Assembly: GCA_036250195.1 (NCBI GenBank)
Contig: JAVHZZ010000003.1
Coordinates: forward strand, 296,513,565 to 296,577,564
Source of the DNA: Mixophyes australis
Lineage: Eukaryota > Chordata > Amphibia > Anura > Limnodynastidae
Length of the DNA: 64,000 nt
Direction of reading: 5' to 3'
Below the pieces are notes generated by a model. The model was given only the letters and a program-made list of their open reading frames with translations, did no database searches and was not told the DNA's origin. Of this stretch, positions 34,349 to 46,599 are shown one piece after another. Made by a program: the position numbers and the translations under genes. Position 1 is the first letter of the stretch. Every line of letters starts with the position of its first letter.

Positions 34349-36980
34349 TTAAACTGTTCTGGTCTGCCCCTTACGTCTTCCCTGCTTCTTTTTTGAAAAT
34401 GTAATTTTTTTACGAGCAGCAGCTGCTTGAGAAACTGAAGTAGGACACGTCGTCAAGCCAAGGCCCAGTACAGCGGACAACTTGCTGAGCAATAGCTCCT
34501 TGCAAAAGTTCACATCTCGCTCATTTTGAAGCAAATACTCAATGTAGGTCTTGAACTCGAATCAGTACGTTTTGGCCAATGTGCTTGATCCAAGGTTTAA
34601 GATCTTAATAACTCGAGGATCATTGTGAAGTGAATTAAGTACTTGATCTACAAGGCCAACATACTTTGCGGAATTGCTTGCTTTCATCTCCTCCTTCAGT
34701 TTCTCAAGCTGCTTTTCCAATAGTCTAATTAAAGGAATGACTTGGCTCAAACTAGCGGAATCTGCACTCATTTCACACGTCACAACTTCAAATGGTTTCA
34801 GCACCTTGCACAGCACTGAAAGGATTCCCCACTGTGCAAGAGTGAAATACATCCCCCCTCCTTTCCCAATGTCATGGCTTGGGCAATACGCTTGGATGGC
34901 TTTGCGCTGTTCCTCCATCCTCTGAAGCATATACAGGGTGGAATTCCACCTAGTTAACACCTCTTGCTTAAGTTGGTGGCAGGGCAAGTTAAACTGTTCT
35001 TGGAGCTGCTGCAATCTCCTACATGCTGTGGCAGAATGCCTGAAATGGCCTGAAATTTTATGGGCCACCAAAAGCATCTCCTGCACCTCACGGTTATTTC
35101 GTAGGAAGCTCTGCACCACCAAGTTGATGGTGTGAGCAAAACAGGGAATGTGATGGAATTCACACAGCTGTAATGCTCGCACTATATTGTTGGCGTTATC
35201 AGAAATGACATATCCTGGGGAGAGTCCAAGTGGTATAAGTCATGTATCAATCACATCTCTAAGTTTGCGTAACAAATTGTCAGCTCTATGCCTGTTAGTG
35301 AAGCCGGTGATACCAAGAGTGGCCTGCCTGTGACAAATGTTATGTAGTGGTGTACATGCAGCTGCTGTTCCTGCTGGTGAAGGTGAATGACCAACCCAGT
35401 GGGCTGTCACAGTCATATAGTCCTTGGTTTGACCACTTCCACTTGTCCACATATCTGTGGTTAAGTGGACAGTGGGCAGAATGGCATTTTTCAGCGCAAT
35501 CTCTACATTTTTACACACTTTTTGGTATAGTTGTGGAATAGCTTTACAGGAAAAATGGTGTTGTGATGGAATTCTGTAATGCAGACACAAAACCTCAATT
35601 AACTGAAAAACCAGCTGCGTTTATTGTGGATATTGGATGCAGATCTAACACTAACATGGCAGCCATGGCGTCTGTGATTCGCTTGGCGACTGGGTGACTG
35701 CTGTCATATTTGCTTCCCCTAGCAAATTATTGTTTCACAGTTAATTGTTGAAATGTAGGACTGCTCTTTTTCTTGGCCTTCCTCTGGGCTGACGATCCAC
35801 CACCAGGAGCAGCAACAGCTGCAGCAGTGGGACTAACACTTTCTTCAGAGGAATCAATAATAGTGCAGGAGTCATCCAGCCTTAATAAGTGGGATGCAGG
35901 GCTAACTCCGAGCGCTACTGAGGATATTGATGAGGATGGTGTTGTGGGTGTATTTTGTAGCCGTCGGGATGACGGTGACCGAAGGGTCCTAGCTGATGAT
36001 GGAGTGATTGTAATTTTTTTGGAAGAACTTTCAGCTTTTCCCAACACCTTGCCATGAACTCTCGTCAGGTGGCGTAACATACACGAGGTTTCAAGATGGT
36101 TAAGGTCCCTCCCTCGACTGACTGTGGCTTGACATACACTACAAATGGCTATACAATTATTGTCTGGATTTGGGTAGAAATAATTCCACACATAAGAAGT
36201 GGATTTTTTTGTTTTATGCCCAGGCATGACAATGGCCTTTTTCTTGTCACGTGCCCGAACTGCTGCCACTGGTGCAGGACTTACACAAACAACCTCATCC
36301 TCATCAACATCCTCATTAGTGCCCTTGTCGCCTACACAAATCTCCCCCTCATCCTCTTCTAATTCCAAAGTGGCATCCTCAATTTGTGTATCACCGGCTA
36401 CACTCGGGCTGTTCAGGCACACATCAGCAGAACTGCTGAAAGGGACCTTCTTTATGGGTACACTAACAGAATGTTCACGATTAGACATACCATTGGTGGA
36501 TGGACTCTCCACAGGGATTGTTGTCATTTCTGATTCAGAGCATACATTATCCTCTAATGCCTTACTGTTTTCTTGCAGCTCGGCTTTCACGCGTAACAGT
36601 AGTTGTGCACCACTTTTAGACTCCAAATTACATGGTCTTGCTTGGTCACGAGTGACCGTACAAGAAGAAGGCTCGGTAACATTTTTTGATCTGCCACTAA
36701 TAGAGAAAGGCGAAGGCCTCATTCTTTCTTTGCCAGTGCGTGTGTAGAATGGCATGTTGGCATTTGTTTTTTTATCGGCAGTTAACTTTTCCTCAGTTAC
36801 ACTTCATTTTCGCTTCAACACAGTAATTTTTTTCTTGGTGTGTGTTTTTTTTCCTGATTTAAAAAGACTATGTACTTTTACATCGGCTTTACCAGATGAT
36901 GTACTGGGAATACTACCATCAGGACTGGTGTCAGAACCTGCATGCTGATTCTGTTCATATGTGAACTGCTTTGAATCCAT
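34349..36980 (-). pseudogene. hAT transposase with BED zinc finger, degenerate
   Basis: From ATG at 36,980 the frame runs to 35,727, broken only by a TGA at 36,806-36,804. Counting from the Met at 36,755, the BED-type finger spans about residues 186-235, with W190, C205-x2-C208 and H229-x4-H234. A frameshift near 35,600 leads to a second long frame to 34,349 with TGA at about 35,242 and 34,564. It shows LTTDMWTSGSG (first catalytic Asp of the hAT RNase H fold), PCFAHTINLVVQ and EVLTRWNSTLYML (conserved hAT core). The C-terminal dimerisation domain of hAT proteins is not seen; the frame ends instead in a basic tail. The gene is dead, but coding similarity is well preserved. It could also be called ZBED-like, but it lies in element context, so I do not call a domesticated gene. 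Confidence 0.88.
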
Positions 36981-36984
36981 TTTA

Positions 36985-37195
36985 ATGAGCCCAAACCACT
37001 TGTAGTGCAAAAAATTGTATAGATACTACTGATAAATATCACTTTTGACAGCAAGAAAAATTATTGTGGGGGATATGGGACACCCCAAAGCACTTGTAGT
37101 GCAAAATATTGTATTAGATAGATACTGCTGACAAATATGACTTTTTTTTTGACAGCCAGAAAAATTTGTGTTTCACATTGGGGAATATGGGACAC
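36985..37195. repeat. Tandem duplication, ~100-bp unit x2
   Basis: Two copies of a unit with CACTTGTAGTGCAAAA, then AGATACT, then TTTTGACAGC, ending in ATATGGGACACCC. It lies just upstream of the hAT start codon. The motif ACTTGTAG also opens the second half of the 34,111 unit, so the two duplications may share a subterminal repeat. Confidence 0.85.
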
Positions 37196-37200
37196 CCTTT

Positions 37201-38498
37201 TTATGATATTGTACAGTGCACCTAACATTGGGCTTTTCCACTTTATAAGTATAGCAATAAACCCAATATTTTCCAGCTTTAAGAGTTGTGCAGAATTGAA
37301 TTGTCTTTGTGGAGTGAAAATAGCTTTGTGCATTTCATAGAGCAAGAAACTTTCTTAAAAATCAGCACACTTCAGCTCTCTTAATAATCTCTGTATTTGT
37401 CACAACTTTACAAACGTAAACTGGGCAAATGTATGCCAGCATCTGTAAGGAGCCTATGCCTATGCATTGCCAACAAGCACTTACACAAAGACTTCAGTCA
37501 TTCAAATTGAAGAGCAGATATGGCTCCACAAAATGAAATTTCACTTTTTTGACATGTCCACAAAACAAGGCAAAAAACTACCTTATTCTTCCCATCAGCA
37601 GGTTCAAACTTTACAGTTACAAAATTGTTACGCTTTTCATCCTCTTTTTCAAACTCACTTCTGCATCAATCTCATTAAATAGATTTTTTGGGGATTGTTA
37701 CGATAATTACGTTCATTAGCACAGAGATAAGGTTTTTGTGTACACACAGATGCATATTTTTATATCTTTTTATTTCCTATTCTTGCTGTATGAATGACTG
37801 AAGAGTTTGTGTAAACATTTCTTGGCAATGTGTATGTAATGGCTCCCTTAGAGGTGCCGGAACAAATTTGCCCATGTTCCGCTTATAGTATTGTATTAAA
37901 TACACTGATTGATATTGCAATGAACTGTGTGTGTGTGTCTACATCTAGATAGGTAATAGTGTTACTGAAAAGTATAAAAAAGTGTCTTGCATCATTCAAT
38001 AAATTTAAACAAAAACACTGGTGGATATTAAAATACATGGCCTGAGCATTTGAACACCGATGTGGTTAATGATGCCAATTACAAGTACCAACAAAAACAG
38101 TGTTTTGCGCCAGTCAAACATAGAAAGAACAAAGAAGTATGAGCAATGCTAGTAAAGTTATTTCAATATAAACAAAATAGTTTTGTCCCAGTTAGTGTGT
38201 TGTAAAATAAATTCACTAGTTGTAATTGCAAAAGATCGCCTATGTATTTCTACCGGTGGTAGTCATTTTTCCGGTGGAGATAAATCCGACACTGTACAGC
38301 CCGACGAAAAAATAGCGATGACTACAACCCCGGTAATGGCCAAATTGCGACTTACATTGTGACTGACCAGTGCTATTTGCGGAAGCTTGAATTCTCTCCA
38401 CCTCGAAAAAACGAACTTGCATAACCTGGACGATAACAAATGACGGCATTTGTAATGGTCCGAATGGTAACTGCGTTTTTAAAGCGGCGATGCCTGTA
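37201..38498. other. Unassigned, possibly hAT flank
   Basis: AT-rich, with no end matching the hAT left end. The segment at 38,250-38,480 is richer in GC and may be an unclassified repeat. Confidence 0.35.
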
Positions 38499-38532
38499 CC
38501 CACAGCATGGATTACATTATCCATGCTGTGGG
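38499..38532. repeat. Perfect 14-bp inverted repeat
   Basis: CCCACAGCATGGAT and ATCCATGCTGTGGG surround a 6-base spacer. The stem is perfect. It may be the centre of a foldback element, but the outer arms are not recognisable. Confidence 0.8.
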
Positions 38533-39999
38533 CATACACGCATAATTTTAAAGGCTTTTATAAAGAATTTAATATTCTGGAGACATTTGTCACTGAAAAT
38601 AAGTTCACCATCAGTACCATGATTGTTCTGTGCTGTAGATAGAACTAAAATAATAGTAAGCATGTAAGACGCCTTTTCCAGGCTCGTCTGGGAATTAATG
38701 TATGTAAATGGCGGGGGTGTAAGATTTTCTCTCACCTCTCTTGTTCAGAATAGCGCCTCCATCCAAATCTTGATACATGGTCTTTCATCTTGGGGAGTGT
38801 CTGGGACCACGAACACCAAGAGAAGACTTGGGGAACCCCTTGCCCACCACTATAACTACAATCACAAGCACAAAAAACACTTTGCAGGGACACAAGAATG
38901 GTGTAAAAGGCAGTGAGTACTTGAATACTAGAAAGTAAACAGTTTGCATAGCAACTCTGATAATTTCCTGTCAATTACTGTTTATAGATGAGGTATCTCA
39001 TCTATAACCAGCTACTGATTTCCATAGCAAATACCACAACTTTCTCTGTAATCTCCCAATGCCTGCTCCTTATAGGCTGCATTGTATTCAGACAAACTGG
39101 TGGATAGCAAACCAACTTCTCTCTGTTCAGCATTTTTTGTTGCTGTAGTCCTATAACTTCTGACAGCAGTACCAATTTGTTAGCTCAGCAAACATCTATA
39201 TCACTTGAAGCAGGTCAGACTCAGTCTCTCAAACCTAGCCACCATCTCTTCCTAATCTCTATTGCTCTTTCAAAAGATTTGTCCAGCACTAGCAAAATTG
39301 CATAACACAAATCCACATTTTCAGGACTCTCCAAACTATCCCTAATCTCTTCACTCTAAAAGTAGTATCTGAGTCCACCAGCAAATAATATATCTTATCT
39401 GGAATTCCTCCACTCCAAAGCTCCTTGTCTTTCAATGGCTGTTATTTTTCACTGTGTCCCAAATGGCAATTTCAGGCTCTTGTTATTTCTCTCTTCACAC
39501 TATCTAACTGTTTTGCTGCTTTCTCTCTATGCTTCATCTCTGTCTTCTCTCCTCTCACAAACTCGTTGTCTTCCTCCCTGAGCTCCTCTGTCACTTCGCT
39601 CTTATCTCTCAGATCTCCCCTCAAACCTTTTTCTCTCCCTTTGAGTAGTCATATAAACTGGGCAGGCTTAACTCCTTCTTTGGCATCTGCTCAGTGGAAG
39701 TGGAGCTTGCTGAGAGATGCAGATTTTCTCCAATCTTGGCACATACATGCAGAAATGCACCGGAGTCACACACAAATCAAATTCACTCTTCAAATTAGAA
39801 CCCTAGAACTCTTTTTTGATCCCAAAATGTCATAAACAAATGCTTACCTAATTAATTACTATTTACTACTACCCACCACCAGTATTATTCCTGATCACCA
39901 ACATTAAAAGTACAACTGAAACTAAAGGGGCTAAAAGGCAGATTATTCACCTAAAAATCCATTAAGCCTTTTAGAATAATATATTTAAAAAAAACATTC
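38533..39999. other. Intergenic DNA, no gene supported
   Basis: The 136-codon plus ORF at 39,425-39,835 is rich in Ser, Leu and Phe because the DNA is pyrimidine-rich. It has no motif and no start context I would trust. The mixed-composition block at 39,050-39,830 may be old retroelement DNA. Confidence 0.4.
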
Positions 40000-40160
40000 A
40001 GAGCCTGATTCATTAAGGAACGTAAATGCTCATATGTGGCATATTTTGCGTAAAATCGATCTGCACATATCCAGAAACAGAGTATATGCCAGTGAATGCA
40101 AGAACATCCAATTCATCATTGAATGCAAATGACATTTACAACAGCATATGATTTCATGGG
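40000..40160. mobile_element. MITE half, GAGCCTGATTCATTAAGGA end
   Basis: The end motif GAGCCTGATTCATTAAGGA followed by CGTAAATGC is one I associate with palindromic frog MITEs. Only this end is seen; the partner end is absent, so the element is truncated or too diverged. Confidence 0.4.
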
Positions 40161-40765
40161 TAAAACAGGGAGGGGATTGGGCGTATGCACGTAGTCAATG
40201 TACAGTAAGGACATCAATCCTGCTCCCATTTGAATTAACATGAAGTTTTCCATGAAATGAAGGTTAGTCTACATTTCTCATTGATAGAGGATTTCTCAGG
40301 AAAGTCTTATTCTAAATGCCAGGTCTAGGCCATCACTTAGGGTCAGTGGGTCATGAAAGTGGAAAACCAGGTTTCTTCTGTTACCTAGGCACAACTTTAA
40401 TATTACACTCTGCCACTTGTCACTGCCACAAAGATTCCAAGCACATAACAACATAATTCTGTAGACAGTTCCAAGAATTAATCCTGCTCTTCACTAAAGC
40501 GCCAATAGCCTAGTTTTTTTTTAAAAAAAGGGGACACCCAGGTTTGGAAAACTTTTACCTGTAAAAAAGTCTTCTCTTAAAAGAGGTTACTTAAATTAAA
40601 CTTAATAAAAGTGTTTGCAAAGAGCAAGACATGATTGTTTATGCCCAAAACTCCTCATTCCTTTGCAGATAGGAAAGATCCATCCTGATGGAATTTCATT
40701 TTTCCTCCGCAGAATTTGGAATAAAACCTTTCAAACCATACATTGCTGACATAAAACAACATAGG

Positions 40766-41671
40766 TGTTAGGAACAGCAGATAACTGCTCACTGTGTTAA
40801 GGAGCATTCAGATCTTTACCTGTCTATTACTATCACAGGATCTGTTATTATCACTTAGATGCTGATCAGTGGCTGTTCTTCAGTGCTTTTTGCTACCTTA
40901 AATAGCTACCTGTGTAAGTGAATATTTGCCGGTTATAGTGTTCACACGCTAGTATTTCCTTGCTCCTATTCAGTCCAGATCTGAATCTTGTCTTCTTCTT
41001 GATATCTGATTCTTGCTTGTGACCCTGACTAACCTGTTTGCTGTCTGGACCACATTTTGTCTATTGCACCATTAACTCTGCTCTGCTGTTTGTTCAGTTC
41101 TCTGGATTCTGCCCCACAGTATTCTGCACTCTACTCTGTGCATAGATTTATTTATCTAAACGGTTGCTATTCCACTATCATCTGATCAAAAAACTCACTT
41201 CTGCTGTACCTGGACATTACTTGAACATTTACTGACTCTGTTTATCCTACTGCATCTGTTTTGTTTTATAAGTATTTCTGCTGTGCCACACTGCCACAGC
41301 AGTACTGGACAAACACTGGAATTACAACTTGCACATTACTTTGTGGTTCATTATACTACTCAGTACTCTCTACTGCCAGCAGTAGTACCATTTGAACTTG
41401 AGTACTGCAGTGTTACTGTTTCATCATTTATACCTGCTACATTAGTATCTGTTAGTATTTTCATATGATTTGCATGTGATCGTTTTTGTCCTTTTCCCAA
41501 TTTGGTAAGTTCATATACTTCTTGCCACAGTGTTCTGGTTCATCTTGGTCATTTTTTAACATATGTGGGCGATCAGAGGATCAGTTACTGTTGGAGGTTT
41601 ACCCTCGCCCTAATCCTACTGGGGGTCTCTCTGTAGTAGGTCCTTAAGTGTCTAGCCTAATATTTCTGACA
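40766..41671 (+). mobile_element. Solo LTR-like unit, near-exact duplication
   Basis: The 906-bp unit starts TGTTAGGAACAG and ends TTTCTGACA. The flanks are ATAGG (40,761-40,765) and ATAGT (41,672-41,676), matching at 4 of 5 positions. A CTTAAATAGCTACC TATA-like motif lies near 40,897-40,910, and blocks such as GTGACCCTGACTAACC follow, like the other TGTCA-type LTRs here. I infer a Ty3/gypsy-like solo LTR; the superfamily is not proven. Confidence 0.6.
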
Positions 41672-42116
41672 ATAGTGTTTATATACTAGCTTTCTGGACG
41701 TGGTACCTTTCACTCCAGTTGGTTCCTGGCTCTGCATTATGTTGACTTTGCCTCCTGGCTCTGCATTATGGTGAAATCAGGCTCCTGATCTCTGGCCTCT
41801 GATCCTTGGCTCTGCACCTTTGTTGGTACTGGTTCCTGACTCTGGATCTTGTTTACGGTGATTTCTGGCACAGACTATGTGGCTTGGTTTACGAACACCT
41901 CCTCCATCTGAATCACAATATTCACAGGTAGCTCTACTAGTTATATACTTACAGCATTTCTTCCATGCACACAGAAATGTTCCAGGCATGTCCCAGTAAT
42001 TTTGCTGTTCTTTCTGAGTGCTCAATTGTTTGTGCTTTTTGGACTGTGTTACCATCACCCTGTCTGCATACTTGCCTAAAGTGAACACTATGTGTACCAG
42101 ATTGTTTGCCTTTGTA
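41672..42116. other. Repeat-like DNA, unassigned
   Basis: TCCTGGCTCTGCATTATG recurs at short spacing near 41,725-41,770, in the same pyrimidine-rich style as the LTR 3' parts in this window. It could be part of another LTR, but no ends are seen. Confidence 0.35.
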
Positions 42117-42235
42117 AAATCAGTGTCCGAGATATTTCTGCATTACCAGTGTGTTAGAAATACCTCATGCATTGCCAGTGTCTTAGAGATATTTTTACAT
42201 TACCAGTGTGTCAGAGATACTTCTGCATTAACAGT
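42117..42235. repeat. Degenerate tandem array, ~33-36-bp unit x4
   Basis: Units share GAGATATTTCTGCATTACCA and GTGTGTTAG with several substitutions. A 251-codon plus-strand ORF (42,018-42,773) runs through the array; its repeated EIFLHYQCVR is only a translation of the repeat. Confidence 0.75.
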
Positions 42236-43149
42236 GACTGTCTGCTGCCAGAGATTTTTAGCTACAGAGATTTTTAGTATCTCCATATTTATCTTCAAAT
42301 TCCTGTTCCCGCATTGTGTTACTGTTGTATTTCAGCTATTATCCTGCGTATCATTAATGCCAATACCGTACTTTGACTGTCTAATGATGAGTCTAAAAAA
42401 TAATCTTTTACCACAACACAACCTCATTCTTCCTGCCAATATAGTTCTAACAATATCCTATTGGTACATTACCCACTCAAGCTTTCATGTTACCTGGAGT
42501 GGTCCTTGCGGTTCAGTCTATAATCTGTCTTATATCACATTGTGCCAATTTCCTCTTTTAAGCAATCACTACTCAAGAATAAGTCCTGGGGACAACAAAG
42601 TACCAGCGAACATATTTACTTCTAGGGTGAACAGAAGTTGTTTACTTTTTCATGTTTTTTTGTTTAAGTTGATCATGATGAATGGCGTCTTGTGTATGTT
42701 ACTGCACCATGATAGGCGCCTAATTTTCATGCAGATGCATGTAGCTTGCTTTTTTGAGTTGTTTGTATCTTAACATATGTGCAACTCAAAATAAACCCAT
42801 TAACTCACAATTTTTGTAGCAAATATACATATGTATGTTGACTGGTGATGTTTTGTTGGGAAGTAGCATGTGACCACCTGCAGCTCTTAATGCATACACA
42901 CATTTTACATGTACATTTTGGTCATGTTTCTCTGTACAGTGCTGATAGTATTAAAGCAAATGACCTAAAATCAGATGATTAAATCAAATATTTTCCAGTA
43001 TCTCTTCAGAATTGAGATGAATTTCAACCAGAATTAAGAATTATTAATCCTGATTAGATATTTTCCATTGCATACTAGAATAAAAGGAAACATCCTCATA
43101 GAAGGAGGAAGCATTACCCAATCTAGGCATATTTATATTCTCAATTAAT
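42236..43149. other. Intergenic or LTR-derived DNA, unassigned
   Basis: No motif recognised in either strand. The open frame here continues from the tandem array and shows no conserved domain. Confidence 0.35.
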
Positions 43150-43350
43150 AAGTGTATCAGAAGCCCTCTGTTGGTGACTGACTCGTAAATATGCTTTCTA
43201 TGGCCATCCTGAGCTTATCCACTGTTATTCTAGTATCCAAACCATCAAGAGAAATGTCCCTGTTTACCGGTACTGGAATTTCTTCAAGAAAACTATCTTG
43301 TTCGAGTTCATACAGTGGAATTGATTCATCATAAATCAGAAATGTTTTCA
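43150..43350 (-). pseudogene. Possible LINE ORF2 fragment
   Basis: The minus strand is open for about 60 codons with LDTRITVDKLRMAIESIF. Its layout resembles the segment just before the RT domain of L1/Tx1-type LINEs, where a short acidic stretch leads into a helix. The PGPDG-type loop that should follow is not readable, and the sequence upstream (43,350-43,560) does not match. It may be a coincidence. Confidence 0.22.
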
Positions 43351-44423
43351 GGTTGAAATATGGGGATTACTTCAACTCCACCCACCATGCTAGCCACATT
43401 TGCCTGGAACTGGACCAAAAATTTGACCAGCCCTTGTGGATGAGTAAAACTGTTGTCACATGTGAATCTGGTATGCTCAAAAGGTGAATACATGCAAACA
43501 AATCACTAGGTTCATACCCCATTAAAAATACCTTATTTATCACCTCTCCCTGGGTGGAATGGTTCTTTGCCCTACTTACCTCATCTGGACAATGTTACAT
43601 GTTCTGGATATACAACCTGAGATTACTGCTGCATGTGCACCATTTCTACCCGTATTCAATCTAGAACCCCAGCCTATGCATATGCCTATGCCATTCCCCT
43701 CCCAGTATTTGGTGGGAGGGTAATGGCTTAGTAAATGTTCCCATTTCCTTTCTTTCACCAGATCAGCCCCTGATATAAGGAATTATTGTGAGTCTGTTTA
43801 ATGTAAGTGGGTCTGTACAAGAATAGGTGACATTAGAGCTAAGCACAGACACACCGAGACAACAAAAAGTCAGGACCGGACTAGACGTTGACACTACATA
43901 TGACAAATCAGACATAGCAGACACTGATACAGACCGAGATGGGAAGGTAGACCTACACTGTTGTACTATTATGAATAGGGACTGTATTAGGGCTATTAGT
44001 CATAGTGAGAAGTGGTGCCAGGAACAGAGTGGGATCCATAAGTGCTTGACAACCTTCTTCTAGTCTAACTTTTGTCAATTTCAGAAGTGCTATTTTTTTT
44101 AACTGTCCTGAGAATACAACTTTGTTTGACAAACAGAATCATTTTTCTCTATAAGATCAATAGCTTCATTAAGTCATTACACAAATCATCCACATGTTGG
44201 AACCTCAAATTGTTCCAGCTTTTTCCATTTTGTATTGAAAAATGAGTACTAAATAAACGTTTATGATTGTATATAACATAGAATACTTTGGGCTAGTGAA
44301 CATTTGAGAGAATGTATCGGTGGAAAAGACTCTACCTGTAGCTGGCCATGTAATGTAATTTAGTATTATATGCTGGTAAGATACTTTTTATTTTTGCAAA
44401 GTCCTTCAATTTCAATTATCTAA
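43351..44423. other. Intergenic DNA, nothing recognised
   Basis: Short ORFs only. The 78-codon ORF at 43,827-44,063 is polar and has no motif. Confidence 0.4.
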
Positions 44424-45124
44424 TGTCAGGCCTGTCGGTGACTGCTGATGGCATCAAGGCAACGCACAAGTCCCACCTGGCATTCTATGTGTCAGACGCC
44501 ATCCCCGCTGATCTCCTGTCAGACGGGGAACGGACATTTGACCTCCCGGCGGCAGCTTCCGGCTTCCTCTGTATTTTCAGGCGCATGCGCCCTGCCCTTC
44601 GCTCCGTTGCTAGGCAACGGGACGCTGCTGCCTTCTCCAATCACCGCCTCCTCCTTTCCGCCAATCAGTGCATCATGACCTTTATTTAAACCTGTCTCTG
44701 GCGCCATTAGGGTGCCAGAGTAACAGGTTCACCACAAGTGTTCCTGGCTTCCACACTCCCTTGTTTTCCCTGAGTATCCTGCTTCCTGTTTACTGTTGTG
44801 ACCCCGGCTTGGCGACCATCCTCTTCCTCTGTGTGACCCATTCTGTACCGTGACTTTGGCTTGGCGACTACTCTACTGGATTTCCCTTTTGTACCTGATA
44901 TCCCTGATTGCTGTGACCCGGAACCGTCTGACCTCTCTACGCTACACTGGTAACTGGCTAATAGGACCGCGACCTGCGTGCTCTCTGCTGCGAAGTCCAA
45001 ACCTCATTTCGGGGGTCCCTGGTGAACACCAGGGGCACGTTAGACTCCGCGCCTGTTTGACCAGTTGCGCTAATACCGGTTAGTGTCTATTTCTCTTCAG
45101 CCTTCATAGGCCTACAGCGTGACA
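44424..45124 (+). mobile_element. Ty3/gypsy-like solo LTR
   Basis: The 701-bp unit starts TGTCAGGCCTGTCGG and ends CAGCGTGACA. Inside are GTTGCTAGGCAACGGGACG, a CCAAT box (about 44,661), TTTATTTAAACC (44,681) and GCGCCATTAGGGTGCCAGAG just downstream, which is the expected U3-promoter-R order. It shares blocks with the minus-strand LTR at 15,523-16,137. Flanks CTAA and CTAT match at 3 of 4 bases, so the duplication is imperfect. It is GC-rich compared with its surroundings. Confidence 0.7.
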
Positions 45125-46599
45125 CTATGTGGTGTCCCTGTATCCATGGCAATCTCTCACAGCCAATTATTGCTGTTCTCTTTGTATTGACATGGAAGTC
45201 CCTGCAGACAATTTCTGATCCTCTTGTCGAGGTAAAGAGTAATTCATTGATTGTAAGTGTCTGGGCAGCCTTTCTTGATTCGCTGCCAGCACCCTGCTGC
45301 TTATGGTCCTGATAGCTGTTCAGAACAAATACAGGTTCATTTTGCATATGCGATGCTCCTTAGACTGTTTAACTTGCACTTTAGTTGTTGGATCAGTTGT
45401 TGCTAGGCAACAGCTGGGACAAGAATAGTGTGAGCCTTCGCAAGCGTAGCGGCTCACGGACAATCAGGTGGTCGGAATAAGGTAGCGCCCCGGCTGTTGC
45501 AAGTAGCGAGCTGTCTAATAACACTCAATTGCATATTTACAAGCTTGAGCTGGATTGCTACTAACTAATGAGGCCCATAATATGTATATGCAGAAAGAGT
45601 AAAGATATGCCAGTCATCATCGTCAATTTTTGGAACTGTGACCACAAGAGGACCTAATAGAAAAACAAAACACACACTTTAGAAAAAGCATTATTATTTA
45701 GATAAAAACAAGGAGGTTTGGTCTTTGCTGCTTACACCACTCAGGTAGTGGATCACTGGATGGGTACCAGGTGAGACTGACAGGAGAGAATGATGGTAAC
45801 TGACAAGAGAAGACCAAAATAAGAACATCAGGACACAAAAATTACTTGAAGAGTGACAGATACAGGATTCCAGGATTAGCTAAGAAGCATATTCACTGGA
45901 TACCAGGATCTGTAGAACAGGAACCAATACAAGATACCAGGATATAAGGATTAGATGAGAAGCATATAGCAGGATTTTCTGAATAGGAAGAGATAAAAGA
46001 TGAAAATTTGGCACCATATTGCCAAAACAGGTGCCTTAAACAGTCAGAAGGATGAGCGGGGCTGAAAAGTAAACAGCCGATGGCTGAGCAGGGAAAATTA
46101 TTATAAATGGCAGCGGGCCTCCACACTCCCAAAATTCAAGATGGCGGACCCCATCACAGATATCAGAGGACTTTCTCTTGGTTTTAGACTGCTGACCCTG
46201 AATCTTATTTTTTTGAGCACCTTCACCCTGATGGCATGGCTTGAGGTAGCTCTCCCCCAACAGGTCCAGGCCTTGGGGCTGAACTGTAGTAGTCATGGGC
46301 TGTAGTCTCAGTGTAGGCAAACTGGAACACAGGAGCTCACACAACGGACACTCACACTTTAGCAGCAGGTCAGCATATGGACAGGCCTTGAAATTATGAT
46401 AAATACAGCTGCAGATGATGTCACTACAGCTACAATCTTATATGCAATTTTAGAATATTTAAGTTTATAAGGTAAAATAAATATAAACAAAATAATGTAA
46501 AATCTGTGAAATCATTGACAACCATTGCCCTATACACAAATACACCAAGATTTCCTGCTAACTAAGTCACCTACACTCTTCCTACACAAATGTAAAACA
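45125..46599. other. Repeat-like DNA, unassigned
   Basis: At 45,740-46,380 the text has the look of an LTR or leader read on the minus strand, with repeated GATACCAGGAT-type motifs near 45,899-45,942. No termini were found. GTTGCTAGGCAACAG near 45,400 resembles the block inside the LTR at 44,424. No gene seen. Confidence 0.35.

Larger units (their letters stand above)
33764..37200 (-). mobile_element. hAT element with BED-finger transposase
   Basis: Holds a long degenerate hAT transposase read leftward. The left boundary is likely TAGAGATGCTCACTG at 33,764, a hAT-like end, followed by repeated TTTTGG units (33,778-33,868) that may be subterminal transposase sites. The right boundary was not found; 37,200 is only where recognisable sequence stops. 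Tandem duplications of about 100 bp flank the gene on both sides (34,111-34,315 and 36,985-37,195). Confidence 0.7.

Noticed and set aside
36199..36747. 182-codon plus-strand ORF opposite the hAT gene
   Set aside because: It is the antisense shadow of the BED-finger transposase frame, which has clear domain motifs.
34349..36980. Domesticated ZBED host gene
   Set aside because: In-frame stops, a frameshift, a hAT-like end at 33,764 and missing C-terminus point to a dead transposon, not a maintained gene.
42018..42773. 251-codon plus-strand ORF
   Set aside because: Runs through a degenerate tandem array and LTR-like DNA. Hydrophobic, pyrimidine-driven composition, no domain, and no sign of a homolog that I recognise.
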